DNA of 64,000 nucleotides from Straminergon stramineum (lineage: Eukaryota; Streptophyta; Bryopsida; Hypnales; Calliergonaceae), in the NCBI GenBank assembly GCA_963920665.1, contig OY987266.1, positions 9,987,001 through 10,051,000 on the forward strand. Reading direction: 5' to 3'. Shown here piece after piece: positions 1 to 13,323 of this stretch. The position numbers and the translations under genes are program-made. The notes under the pieces are model-generated. The model made no database searches and had not been told where the DNA came from. It saw nothing but the letters and a program-made list of their open reading frames with translations. Every line of letters begins with the position of its first letter. Positions within the stretch are counted from its first letter, which is position 1.

Positions 1-3000
1 GTATCCAAACTACTTGCAAGATAATGTGAAGGTAAGTTGGGTCGCGTTTTTAACAGTGCAAGCATTCTCTATGTAATTTATTCATTCCCTATACTTGTTT
101 TTCACATATTCATCTCATCACTATAGCGTCTAAACTACTTAAGAGTGGTGATTGACGTATGACCTCCTGTGTGGTGCAGGATAGGTTGGAATACCTCGAT
201 GATGGCAGAACAGTATTTAAATTACGGTCCCGTTTGTGCTCCTCTCTTTATCCCGTCAATGAGAGGATACGAGATTTTTTCGCTGAGTACGATCGCCATA
301 TTTTGCGGACAACTCCCTGGGGAAATGAGCTCATGGAGGTGCGTTATTCAAGACTTTAGTATAGAATGCCTCTGATGTAGCATAAAACTTTGAGGATTTT
401 ATGATGTACGTTCCTCGTTCTGCATGTGATTTTGGTTCTGAGGTTGTTGGAATTCTAGGAAGTACCTGAATCTGAAGAACAATCAGTCTCTGTGCAAGGA
501 GATCTTTGAAATAGTTGATTTTTGGAGATATCTAAGAGGCCACGGTCACTTTATAGTTGATGCTGAACCAAGTGACTTGCTATATTCTGACTTTACACTG
601 AAAGTACTTGTAGGCAATTAATGCATTGAAAAATGTCGAAGCTTCATCGATGCTCCAGTTCCTTGAACCCTGTCTCAACATGCTGCTTCGAATGATCGGT
701 GATGGGGGTGAAACATTACAGGTGTTTCATAGTTTTCGGGGTACTTCGTGTTTTGTTCGTTTCGGCAGATAAACTAGAAAATATTTTTGTCTAATATTTC
801 TATTGGCTTTCGTAACTGTACCGCGTTGTCTAGCTGGTTTAACTATTAGGCTGAATCTTGTAGTTTGTCTTAATCGTGAAAAGTCTCTAGCGAGGGATTT
901 CTGACATACTTCTGAATTTTGAATTCGTTGAACTAAAATACTTCAATAAATCTTCAATTAACATTTGTATGTTTTGCTTCTACTTCTTCAATGTCCTTTT
1001 TAGGTTGCTGCATTCCGATCAATGGTCAATATCATCACCAGGTACTTGCGCTCCACAAACCTGGTACCAATTTCTATGGAGCTCCGATTCAGGTTTATGC
1101 ACTTATATTTTGCCCTGACCTATGAATTGCTTCTCTGTTTGCAGGGTTCAAGGAGAAACATCAGATGGAGCTGAGCGTAATCGCTATCTTGTTCATTACT
1201 TGGATTTTGCATTCGATGATTTTGGTGGGCGCCATGATCCTGTGTATCCTGGTCTCTGCAGCGTTTGGCGCAGCCTTGCTCGGAGCAAGGTCCATATCTC
1301 AAGCCCAGGAAATTTAGTTTTCTTTAGAATGTTGTGGACATGGTAAAACGACCTTGGCCTTGGGTGATTATTCTAACAGCGTTGTTGTAATGCAGGCTAA
1401 AGGCTACAGAGTCGGACCTGTTTATGACGATGTCTTGTCCATGGCTTGGGTCTTCCTTGAGTTGATCGTAAAGTCAATGGCACTTGAGCAGTCTCGTACG
1501 TATAGTGAGGCTCTTCCTCCAGGTTTGTTCCCGTGTCATCACCTCCTCGCTATTAGTGAAGGTGACCATAAGCTTGACATATTAAATTAGATCGTTTGGC
1601 ATTATCTGGGAAATGAGGTGTTTTCGATCTTTATAGACGATATGCCAAGGGCATGCCATCTATTGTTTTAATCTTTGAGGGAGGTGAATACCTCGGAAAT
1701 TGAAGATCCTCTGAAGATTATCTGAATAATTTGTTTTCAGGTGAAGAATTGCCACCGTTGCAGCTCAATGATGAGGTCTTTAAAAGTATCGGACAGCTGT
1801 ATGATTGTTTGCTGACGGAGGTTCAGGAGCGAGGAAAGAAAGGCTTATACCTTGCCAAGAAACTTAATAGTAGTTTGGGCTTTTTCTGCTACGATCTTCT
1901 CTCTGTCATTGAACCACGGCAAGTTTTTGAGTTAGTGAGTCAATCAACCATTAAACTCTTTGTTGCTTATTTCTGAATGGTTAAAACTGAACAAATAATG
2001 TGAGCTTGGATCTATTTGACAGTGCTACCTGGAGACGTTTTCATTGGCAATTGCTTTCTAAGCAGAGAATGACAGAACAGGTTGTGTCTTGTTATGGCGT
2101 GCTAATTCCTTATAATTCTTTGACAATCTTGTATGGCCATATAATTTTTGACTGACTTTGAAAGATGCTCGCTGAAGTGTACGAGGATCTGATATTCAAT
2201 CTATGGTGAAAAAAATATCAAGTTTGGTTTATTCATATGGTTTGCATTTTTACTATAATTCAACCACCTTTGACACCTGTGGATCATACCTTCTTATTGA
2301 CAGATTGATTTCTGGTGCATTTGCAGGTTGCACTCTACTTCAACAAATTTTCAGGAGTCTGTCAGTCAACAATTCATGAATACAAACTTAATTTTCTCCG
2401 CATCATCTGTGATCACGACTTATTCGTTGAAATGCCTGGCAGAGATCCTACAGAGAGGTTCGTTATTTGAAATCCTCTTCTTTACACTGGTACCTGCTGA
2501 AGCGTATCCCTGTAGTCCTAATTCATTCTCTCTCGCTAACTGTTTTGCACCCGGACTGACGTTGGATGCGCTCGCGCTTGTGAACATACGTCAATGATAT
2601 GTATTTGGCGTGACTGGAAGACTGTGACTTCCTCTGACAATTTGTTCCATTTGGCTTGTGTCACCAGATGAAAAGACTTGTGTTCTGGGTTGGAGGAGGT
2701 TGCAGTCTCTTTGTCAAATTTGATTAATAGACTTACCGTGTTATGGATTGAACTGATATGTGGTAATGGCAGGAATTACTTGGCATCGCTCTTGATGCAG
2801 GAGCTATTCATCACTTGGGACCATGAAGAGCCAGCCTTAAAGGCTAAGGTGAACAACAGGCTTGATAATTAATTGTAAACTTGCACTACTTTGATTATAT
2901 TTTGGTCAATATCAACTGGATAACTGTGTGAAATTTGAAGACTCTCATGGATTGTGCGACATCTTACGCATTGCCTCTCATGCTGAGTTGACAAAGGCTT

Positions 3001-6000
3001 TCCTGGAACCATCAATGTGCTTGCATTTACAAGATCTAATTTCCTGTTGTGTTTCTTTTTTCTCTCCTTTCTAGGCATGTCGAATATTTGTACAGCTCTT
3101 GTGCAAGCATGAGTATGATGCACGGTACCAAACACTGGACGATAAATTGTACATTTCACAGCGTTACTTTGCTTTGGTTGGACTGGTAAGCTTAAATGCA
3201 TTGTTCTCTTTTATTTCATGCAGTATCTCAGTACTCTAAATCTAGGAGGTCCGACCTTTCAGATACGCACCAATCTGGTTAGAATGAAGTATCTATTTTT
3301 CTGGAGTGCTTCACTCTAGCACATAACTAGCAGTGACGTCTCGTATATCTGAATCCTTTGTCACACAGGCGATGTAACAAATTTTCTGCTTTATATCAAC
3401 CTAGTCAACATATAAGAATCTTTTTTGGAATTGCCCTGACAGATTTTGGACGAAATGCCGGTATTTTATGGCTTGAGCTCAATGGAGAAACGTGAATCCC
3501 TGGTGTGTGTGCTCCACATTTTGCGCTACTTGGATGACGCTTCCCTTGTGAAGGCTTGGCAGCAGAACGTTGCTCGAACAAGACTGTTTTTCAAACTGCT
3601 CGAAGAGTGCCAAGAGCTTTTTGAGGTTGGGCTTTTATGTTGACATTCACTGTTAATATATGTAGCGGAATATATCAGCATCAACGAATATAATTGAATA
3701 TTAATGTAGTATGCTAGCAGGTTTTTAGAGCTGAAAAGACTTGGGGCCCCTAATTGTTCTTTCGTTTTTGATGCTTCATGGGATATCATTGTCAGAGATT
3801 GGCCAGTTGACTGAAGATAGACTCTGAATATGCAACTTTTTTTATCAATCTGAATTTGCAGACTGTTGATAAATGCGTTCACTTTTGCAGTATAAGAAAG
3901 CAGGAGCCGATGGCTTAATGGGTGCAATGCCTGCAAATGAGCAAGGAGAAGGACCCCTCCAATATTCTGAGAAGCTATCTCCTGCCGTCAATCAGTTTCT
4001 GGCTGAAGCTTCACGACAAGATGTCAGGGTACGTTTATTAATCAGGATGATTGTACAAATCCTGACGATCTGTCTCCTAGATGTTGATATATTTTCTATT
4101 ATTATTTAGTCTTACAAAGTTCCCACGAACTTTACATTTGTTTATTCTAGAATCACTGCATATGCAATGGCATGCCCTCACTTCATGCCCTGCAGTTCAG
4201 TGCTTGAGGATCTCCTTCTGGTCGATTATTCTAATTCATTTCACTTCAAATTCGACATACTGTGAAAACGACGTTTGTAGAGTATGTTAAATCGTTTCCT
4301 TAATTTGTTGCAGCTTACGAAGAGTTCTCCAGGTGCTCAGTGGATAGTGCCACAGGTGAGTCCAGATACCGGCACACTCTGGAAAAGGGTAAGCCCAATT
4401 TCTAACAGTTCAAGCAGCCCAAGCCAGCCGCACTCTTTGCGTGAAGCGTTGGCGCAAGCTCAATCAGCTGGAAGAGGGGGAGGCAGACCCCTTAAAGAGA
4501 GCTTACATCCCATGCTGCGGCAGAAACTGGTCTGTAGGGCTCTTTGTTGTCCTCTTGCGCTTTTGTTTGTGTGAATTATAAATGCTGCTTCTCCCCTGAA
4601 GTACGAAATTGGCCTTGCACTACAAACTAACATTTACTCTGTTGATGCGATTAATGTTTCAGGAGCTGTGGGAAGAGAATCTTAGTGCTTCAGTTATGCT
4701 CCAAATTCTCGAAATCGTTGAGAAATTTATGGAGGCCACATCGAGCCAAGCTGTTGCTACCGATTACATCAGGCTTGATTGCATCACCAGCATTGTAGTT
4801 GGATTTCTAGGGCGCAGTCAGCCTCTACCCTTTTGGAAGGCTTTCTTACCTGTGTTTAACAATTTGTTTAGTCAGCACGGAGTTACTCTCATGAGCCGTG
4901 AAAACGACAGGTTTCTAAAGCAAGTTGCGTTTCATCTATTACGGCTGGGAGTTTTTCGTAATGAATCTATTCGAAAACGAGCTGTTGTGGGTCTCCAAAT
5001 TCTCGTGCGAGTAAGTTTATTAAAATACCTATATGCTTTCGTAGCATCTTCTAATGCACGATTAATCATCTTCTGGAAAGAGCTGTAGTTCGCAAATTTT
5101 TTTACTACCTGAAATTACAGCTTTAACATAGGTTGCAAGCGTAGTGTTTTAGTGACTTGTTTATCGTGCAGCTATTTCATTCTGTTATTGCCAACTCATT
5201 TCAACTTTCTGCAGACTGCTTTTCATTTTTTTCAAGGCCTCTCTCGTCTGCGCGTACTGCTCACAATCACATTATCGGAGCTTATGTCGGATGTTCAAGT
5301 AACACAGCATCGAATCGATGGATCCTTGGAAGAAAGTGGTGAATCTCAGCGCCTTCGCAGATCGCTGAGACAGATTTCCCAGGAAAACATCAGTTCAGAT
5401 CTTCTTCGAGAATGTGGCCTTCCTGAAAATACACTCACGGCGATGCCAGAAGGAGGATGTGATCAGAACTGGAGTTGGGCAGTGGTGACCGAGCTTTCCA
5501 GCACTCTGCTGAAAGCTGTTGAGGCTGCTGTTGGACATGCTCTACTGGTATTCCAGCTATCTTTTTCGTGAAATTGGAAACCACTGTGATGGTTTCTCAT
5601 CTTTTTTTGTTTTTTATGTGACTTTATCAAGTGTGGATCTGGCAATTCCTTGAAGTCCTACCTGTTTGAAGATCAAAATACTTGACTGTATATTGTTCCT
5701 ATCTATTGTTTGTCTCTGGACGATTCTATGACTCTCCAAAGTCAGAAAGGTGCACTTGTGTCCTCATACTCTGTTCTGGTTTGGTGCAGGGGCCTGAAGT
5801 CGTGACCACCGACAAGTATGCCACTGCAGAGGCATACTATGGTCTTGCCAGGGCGTACTCTAATGTCCCGGATCTACATATTATGTGGCTTCTTTACCTT
5901 TGTGAAGTTCATCAGGGCAATCAGTCTTATGCAGAAGCCGCTCAATGTGCGGTTGCTGTTGCGGGTGTCATTATGCAGGTATTTGTACTTGTAAGCTGTT

Positions 6001-7740
6001 GGCCAGGATGATAAGAATCGTCATTAAATGCTGCTACGTTTTTCGACTTGTGAATTATGCATCGTCCCCATTGTTGGGATTCGGGTGTAGTTTGGTTTTC
6101 TGAGGTTTGGTTTCTCTTAATAGTTTCATGTTTTAGTTTGTTCATTAGCAATTCTGTCAATATTGTGTACTCGTAACAAATTGTCTGTATTTGACTATAC
6201 AGGCCATAGTAGGAAAAGGAGAATTGATGTGGAGTAAGGAACATGTTGATGCTCTTCGAAAAATATGCCCTATGCTTACTGGTGCAAGCTTTGGTGAAGC
6301 TGCAAGTGCTGAAATAGAAGGCTATGGTTCATCTAAGCTCACGGTGGAATCAGCTGTGAAGTATCTCCAGCTTGCTAACAAACTTTTTGTTCAGGCCGAG
6401 CTTTTTCACTTTTGTGCTGGTAAGACTGGCACTTTCTTTGGTTATTGGATGTTAAACCTTGTTCATTGCCTCCGTATGCATTTTGGGGGAATACTGATGT
6501 TATCATTTGCTGCTGATCTTGTTCAGGCATTTTGGAGCTTATCATCCCTGTTCATAAAGCAAGACGTGCTTATGGACAGCTCTCAAAGTGCCACACTAAT
6601 TTGACCAGCATTTATGAAGCCATTGTAGAGCAGGAGTCTAGTCCAATACCTTTCTCAGATGCCACTTACTACCGTGTGGGTTTCTATGGTAAAAGTTTTG
6701 CCAGTCTAAATTGCAAGGAATATGTTTATAGAGAGGCAAGGGACGTGCGACTAGGAGATATAATGAGAAGCTTGGGGAATATTTATGAGCCGAGAGTGAT
6801 GGAGGGAAAACAGTCTTTGCATATTATACCCGATTCTCGGCAAGTGAATGTCGAAGACCTTCAACCAGAGATATGCTATATGCAAATTACATCTGTTGAA
6901 CCTGTGACGGAAGATGAAGACTTAGAGTGTAGACGAGAGAGACAATCTTGTAAACCAACAGCACCAGTGAGTGCTCGGGTTTTCAATCGGTTCCTGTTCG
7001 ATACCCCCTTCACGAAAAATGGCAGGTCGCAAGGAGGTTTAGAGGATCAATGGAAAAGACGCACAGTGTTATGGACAGAGGGTCCTTTCCCTGCCCTTGT
7101 GAATCGTTTAACTGTAGTCAAGTCAGAGTCCCGGGAATTTTCGCCAATTGAGAATGCTATAGGCATGATTGAAACCCGTACAGCTGCTTTAGCCGGGGAG
7201 CTTGATGACCACCGTTTGAATGAAGGTGACCACCTGCCTCGGTTGCAAAGTCTGCAACGGATATTGCAAGGAAGTGTTGCAGTGCAGGTAAGTCTTGGAA
7301 GTGCTCAGCGTTTGATTAGCATATTTAAATTGTATCGGACACGGTTTTGAGCGAGTTATTGTTTTGTCCTGGTTTTCTATATTGCAACCACTAATTATGC
7401 TTTAACATTTATTGCGATAAATTTCCTTAACTGTTTCCTTAACCTTCAAAATTGCATCTTTTATGATGCACTTGTTGTCTTGCAGGTTAACAGTGGTGTA
7501 CTTGGGGTGTGTGCTGCTTTCTTGTCTGGAGAACCTGCAACAAGGCTGAGCTCCCAGGAACTTCAGCAACTTATTGCAGCACTACTGGAGTTCATGGCTG
7601 TGTGCAAGAAAGCGATTCGTATGCATGCGCGACTTATAGGAGAAGAAGATCAAGAATTCCATTCGCAGCTTGTGATTGGGTTCCAATCTCTCACAGCAGA
7701 GCTCTCACACTTCATTCCTGCCATTTTGTCAGAGTTGTGA
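1..7740 (+). CDS. SPK1: SPIKE1-type DOCK-family RhoGEF, C-terminal 19 exons (5' end outside window)
   Basis: SPIKE1 is the plant DOCK-family exchange factor that activates ROP GTPases to control actin and cell shape, acting at ER exit sites and the plasma membrane. By eye I join these exons: <1-31, 180-338, 614-721, 1004-1041, 1145-1289, 1396-1522, 1741-1934, 2327-2457, 2773-2848, 3075-3185, 3443-3625, 3891-4028, 4314-4529, 4663-5010, 5215-5547, 5790-5978, 6203-6419, 6527-7287 and 7486-7740. All junctions are GT-AG and all phases agree, giving about 1250 codons and a TGA stop. The product follows Arabidopsis SPK1 closely throughout. The C-terminal DHR2 GEF domain starts near the PDLHIMWLL segment (exon 5790-5978) and includes GGLEDQWKRRTVL and the ending AELSHFIPAILSEL. 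The donor after 1289 (GTCCAT) is weak but is fixed by homology. The N-terminal C2/DHR1 part is missing only because the window begins mid-gene. Confidence 0.95.
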
Positions 7741-10159
7741 CGCCTGGAATGCTGTAAAGTGCAAGTGTTAACGAAGGAAAAGTTCCAACTTCGGTAGTTT
7801 TCTTGAACTGGCTGCTATCTTAGACTCGTCACAGGGTACATAGGTTAGGGAGTTAATGACATCTAAGTCATGTGTTCAACTCCTTAGGTGGTTTGAGAAG
7901 GTGACATTGTCACTCCAATGCAGGTCGTTCGAACTAGTTTACAGTTTAAAGAATTAGTGGAGATCAGTGCAGCCTTAATCTTTTTCACCGTTTTTGACAT
8001 AGTTGGATAGAGCAGGGCGCTGCTCTGACAAGTTTCTAACAATGTGTTATTGGTGCGCTCATTGAGTAGTTCACGCCCGATCCATGGCCCAAGGTACAAC
8101 TGCCTTCGATAATCCCTGTACTGCTGGAAGTTCTGGCTCCCAACCAATGGATTCGAACACTCAGCAATCTTTGTTAAAAGACAGATGGTCAGGGTTGGTG
8201 ATTTTTAATTAGTGACATTACAATTCGTTTTGTACCCATTTTTGTATCAATATAGAGGCAATTCTTTTGGTCTTCTGCCAATTTTAAAGCCAGGTTTGAT
8301 GCAGTGAAATCCTCGTACACGTGCTCATGTCTTTTCAGGTGTTACCAATATAACTTGAAATCTGTCACTTAAAAATGTCTTTACACATGGTGCAATATGG
8401 CTGTAAAGTAATAGAGCCTTGGGTGAATGGTTTTAAGTAATTTTGATGGTGATTCAAATATTGAAATGGTAATGTGCTAATTTTGGGTTAGCTTCAATAC
8501 AATTTGTGTCATCATTTTTACACATTTAGCACAAAACCATTTCATCCCAAGGTGGATTTGTACTAGTGATTGGAAGAGTAAAATGTTTAAACTTGGTGCA
8601 TTTTCAGGCTTGCAAACAAAATGTGAATCATATCATCAAAACTTTGAAGTTGTAGTTTTAACCCTTGAAGTTTATCATATTTGGAGGCCCAATACTACTT
8701 CAAAATACTCATCTCTAAAGCAGGGTCAATGTCTTCATCAATGTTTATTTTATAACAAATCCAACCATAGGATCCTTTGGTTAACTTGTTCAAGTATATA
8801 ATCCAGAAATTTTAGAGTAAAATTCCCCATTGATTGCAAGTTCAATGTGCCTAAACTTCAAAATTTAGGCTTTTCTAGTCCTTCCAAAAGGTGAAGTTTT
8901 ATCTTTCAACATATTTAGAAAAAACAATGATATATCCTAGAACTTGTGCATTTTAGTCAATATGTTGGAAAATGTGTTGAAAATACATGTAAGAGAATTC
9001 AACCAAAAGAACTTCCATATTGATCTTTAAGAAAATTATAAAATAGAAGGTGGTATTGAATGAAAGAAAAAACTAATCTACTAATAATTTTAACAAAAAA
9101 TTGTTAATTGTTAATTCTAATGGTAAGAATGTTCTAGTAACAATTGATAACTTCTATATTTTTTTATTTGACAATTTCCAAAATTGAGAATAAAAGACAA
9201 CTTCTACCTTCATTGCCCACAAAATAAAACTCCTCGTACCTTTCACCTCATTCGTTGGAATGGAATGGTTCAAATGATTTTTAGTAGCTATCAATCTATA
9301 TAATCACCCAAAAAGAATGAATCTTTTTTAGATTATATTTTTTGATACCCATTTTGCATTGAAATCAAACAAATCCTTCTAATTTTTGTGATATTTATTG
9401 GAATGATGAGAAACAAAGCTACTCATGTAGATTATAACGAGCAACATCCATTCTAAAAAATTCAAGAAAAAATTCCAAATTATGAAGTCAATAGGGCTTG
9501 TCCAATTTTCCAAAATTCCAAAGTGAATTCCTTGGTCTTTTGGGGTTTAAACCATTTGTTCATTAAAAAAATTGGCACGTGTACGAACAAACAAAAGTTT
9601 TGAAAGAAAAGATTAACTTTGAAGCCATAATCAAGCATATATAGGTATAGGAAATTCTAAAATTTGTCAACAAAGGAGATGGGACATAATAACTTAGTTG
9701 CATTCAAAATCTTTAAGTTTAAAAGTTGCTCTTACAAAGAGTTAAACATTTTGGTCATGTAACTATGCACTATGCTTGTTCAAATCCCTCAAGATATGCC
9801 TGATACTTGCCTTGTCCCTCATCAACCATATTTTCACTAGCTTTAAGAAGTTCAATATATATAAGGCTTGGCTTGACTCCTAAATGCCCAAAGACTTTTT
9901 GAGCTTCTTAGAATTTGCTCAAAATTGAACAAAAAACTCAAGTTTGAATAAGTTTTATCAATTTAAAAAAATCATAACTATACAAATACAAACTAGACAT
10001 GTCACTAGATCACATAGGAAAAGAAAATATAACAATATCACTTGTGGATTGAAATATTATAAAGTTTGATCAAGAGGGTGTTAACACTTCAAAAGTGATT
10101 TGAAGTCTTAAAATCTTTTTTTAACATGTTGAATCTATTATTGAAGCCATGAAAAAAAA
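7741..10159. other. SPK1 3' UTR and AT-rich spacer
   Basis: The first few hundred bases after the TGA at 7738-7740 should be the SPK1 3' UTR, but I cannot place a polyadenylation site with confidence. The rest is AT-rich, with short open frames that show no recognisable protein and no codon structure. I see no gene here. Confidence 0.5.
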
Positions 10160-12045
10160 TTGAGGTTAACCCATAAGTGAATGTAATCTTCTCTAGAATT
10201 GGTGATTTGAGAAAAATCATTATAAAGTGTTATTTTGAAAAATATTTTGGAATTAATATACAATTAAAGTTATAGACTTTAAGATTTAGAGTCGATCCAT
10301 ACAATTAAATTCACCAATGCTATCACCAATATCTTTTTATAAATTTTAAAAGGAAATATCAAAATTCCTTCTAAATTCAAGTACAAGCAAAATATTATCA
10401 TTTTTTTGAGAAAAATTTGTTGGAATGGATTTGAAATGAGGTTATCTTGACATGATGGTTTTTGGAAATTTTTGTGTTCCTAAAATCTATGACCTCATTT
10501 TTGCAAATACACTTTTGACTATAGAGTAAATATAATTTTGGCTTAGTCAACCACTTGACATATTTACAAATTTATTATTTTAGAAAATATGTATTCTAAT
10601 AACACCAAATCTAACCACTAGATGGGACAACAACTTGATAAAATATCTCCACAAATTAGGATGACTTTCATCCAAGAAATAATGATGATGAAACTTGATC
10701 TTCAATTTGTTTGTTGTTAAGAAAGTGGATGTCAAAGTGCTTAGGGGTTAAGGCCTAAAATGTTGGGTTGGTCCCCATGGAAATCATCCATTCAAGTATT
10801 GTGCAAATCATTTAATTTTAAGATCCCAAGAGCACTTATTGAAGGTCAAACTACTATATAAGAGCTCCCCTTCTTACACAAAATTCGAAAGATGAATATC
10901 TACACTTCTATCTTGTGTAGAAGGGTTCTCTATCAAGCATAAGACACTTAGTGTCTGTGGTGTCTTCTAAGGGTTAGGCCGCCATGTCGTTACAAGGTTA
11001 ACCCCTAAGCGCTCCAACGTCCATTTTTTGAACAATAAACATATTGAAACTCCAGTTTCATCTTCATTATTCTTATTTATTGCTTGGATGAAAGTCATCC
11101 TAATTTTTCTAGATACTTTATCAAGTCAATCTTGTTCTATCTAAGGATTGGATTTGGAATTACCAGAGTACATATTTTTCTAAAGTTACAAATGTGCAAG
11201 TATGTCAAGTGGTCAAATTGCATTGACTTTAGTTCAAAATGGGATTTGCCAAAACAAGGTTCCTAGATTTGAAGAACACAAAAATTCCAAAGAATCACCA
11301 TGTGAAGAGAAACTCATTTCCAAGCCATTCCAACTAATTGTACTAAAAAAATGATAGTATTTTGTTTGCAATCAAATTTTGAAACTATTTTAGAATTTCT
11401 CTTTCAAAATTTATAAAAAAAAGATTGGTAATAGCATTAGCGAATCTAAATGTACAAATGGAATCTACAAATCAAAATCTACAACTTTTGTATGTAAGGT
11501 AAAACAACCTATTACAGACCAAATGGGGGTTTTGCCCTCTTGTCAATTCTGAAATTTTCTACTTTTTTTTCCAGAGAAATTCAAGTGACAGAAATGGCAA
11601 GAGCATTTGAAATTATATTTTTTTGACAAAGTGTGAATTTGTTATGAATTTTTTTAAGTGTTCAGCCCATCATAGCCTGTAGACTACCCCAAAACCAACA
11701 AAAACTGATCCATAACACTCATCTTACTTACCTATTACAATCACAATATTTTCTAACAGAGAAGACTTGAAAAAGGCACTTCCTTCAATGAACTAACACT
11801 AAAAAACTGAAAGTTCCTATTGCAGTACCTAATTACTCCATTCCAGTTAGCTAAGACATTGAATGTGGCCCATATCTCAAAAATTAAAAGAAAACTGTAA
11901 TAGGCTCATTCATAGAGTTCCGTAATGGACAAAAGTTCCGTAATGGGCTGTTTTACCTTATATCAATTCCAAAATATGCTTCCAAATTGCACTTTATAAT
12001 GTTTTTTCTCAAATCGTCAATTCTGGAGATGAATCTGGACATTTA
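10160..12045. mobile_element. Foldback (long terminal-inverted-repeat) element with a nested MITE
   Basis: Two long arms are imperfect reverse complements of each other: left about 10160-10757 and right about 10985-12045 once the nested insertion is removed. Matching anchors include the CCTAAGCGCTCCAACGTCC stretch at about 11007 and its inverse near 10738, and the CAATTCTGGAG stretch near 12018 with its inverse near 10197. The arms flank a spacer of about 230 bp with a TATATAA-like box near 10855. No transposase is present, so it would be non-autonomous. A half-copy lies at 57770-58455. I could not assign a superfamily because no clean target duplication is visible at the diffuse outer ends. 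Confidence 0.7.
11495..11960. mobile_element. MITE of 466 bp nested in the right arm of the foldback element
   Basis: The ends form terminal inverted repeats of about 26 bp: TAAGGTAAAACAACCTATTA at the left, and its near-complement ending TGTTTTACCTTA at 11960. The insertion is absent from the left arm of the foldback element and from the half-copy at 58.35 kb, so both empty sites can be read directly (joining at TTTGTATGTCAATTCC in the half-copy). Internal short repeats with CCGTAATGG occur near the right end. No coding capacity is present. Any target duplication is short and ambiguous (TA or TAT). Confidence 0.75.
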
Positions 12046-13323
12046 GGGGTTCAAACACCAAATGACACCCTTATTTTTGTACCCTGAAATAAAGATTACG
12101 TACAGTAGAGAATGAGTTCTTTCTAAAAGAAATATTTGCAGAAATAGTCCAGTCCAAAGTCCCGGCTTGTCTTTTTACTCTACGTTGGATCCAGAGCCCA
12201 GGGAAAGAATATTTGATTGTTGGCCTATGAAATCCGGTCATGTAAAGTACCGAGGGATTCTATGAAAATGCAGTCCTCTGATAAGCTTAAGTTAGTGTGA
12301 AGCCTAACCCAGCCTGACTCACCTGCAAAGGAGCTGATTGAACGGAAAAATTTGAACGGTGCACAATTAGATCACACAGATGAGTAGATTAGGTCCATCC
12401 GCACATCAAAAAATTCTACAGTAATCAAAACCAAGATTCCTTCATGATATATTCCACACACCTAGATTTCCCTGTTCAAATCTAGCCACTTCCCAAGAAA
12501 ATGCAGTAGCTACCAACCAGGTAGCCTATGTGAGGGTCAGATTTGGTATACAGTAAGTACTTTCTTATCAAAAGTGTCACATGTCATCTTGTGATTGGTT
12601 TGAGGTGACTTGGAAATTCAATAAGAGTACTTCCTTGTCATCATTGTCATGGACAGTACTCATCTACATTCTTTTCCAAAGATGCATTCAACTAAAATAC
12701 ACTCAAATCCACTTATTGATACACTCCAATATCTCATTCTAGAATATTCTTTGGATATGTCATAAGGTGTTCGTATAGGTGGACACCTACCACTTGTCAC
12801 ATTTTGAATACAAAAAGAGAAGACCCGTCATCTCCATGATGGGTTGTGAAATATTAGTGAACATGTGCATTACCCCAAGGTAACTGCACCTAATTTCAAC
12901 CATCTTTGAAAACTGCACACTCTAGATTCTTGCCTAAAATGTACTTCCACTGTTCATAAGAGTCTATTGATTGGTTACCCTAAACCCTGTTTTCAGCACC
13001 TTGAAAATTGGTAGTTTATTCATACGGTGTCCAAATACAGGAAATGAGATAGAAAAGAAAGGAAACCACTTAGAATTGACTGTAGGTTACTATACTAGGG
13101 TTTAACTTAGTGTGGATAAAAAAAATAAATTGGGGCACAAACATGTGATTTTCAGTTGCTGTCGCACTGACGTTGTGATTCAACCAGGAATTCGGGACAA
13201 TATTACAGTAAGAGTGAAGAAAACTAAATTAACTGAACATTCGCTCCAGAAACTAAAAAGTTCATGGAATGGATCAGTCCTGCAGCTTACTGGTAGCAAA
13301 TAGTACAATGATTTTTCGACAAA
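12046..13323. other. Spacer between the foldback element and the 3' end of ndhN
   Basis: AT-rich sequence without a recognisable gene. The 3' UTR of ndhN (minus strand) must lie immediately below 13324, but I see no decisive poly(A) signal. A GTG-started frame at 13112-13303 has no recognisable similarity. Confidence 0.4.

Noticed and set aside
1976..2100. Candidate extra SPK1 exon near 2023-2080 (after GACAG)
   Set aside because: The exon at 2327 continues the conserved protein directly from 1934 in the right phase. The candidate has no counterpart in SPK1.
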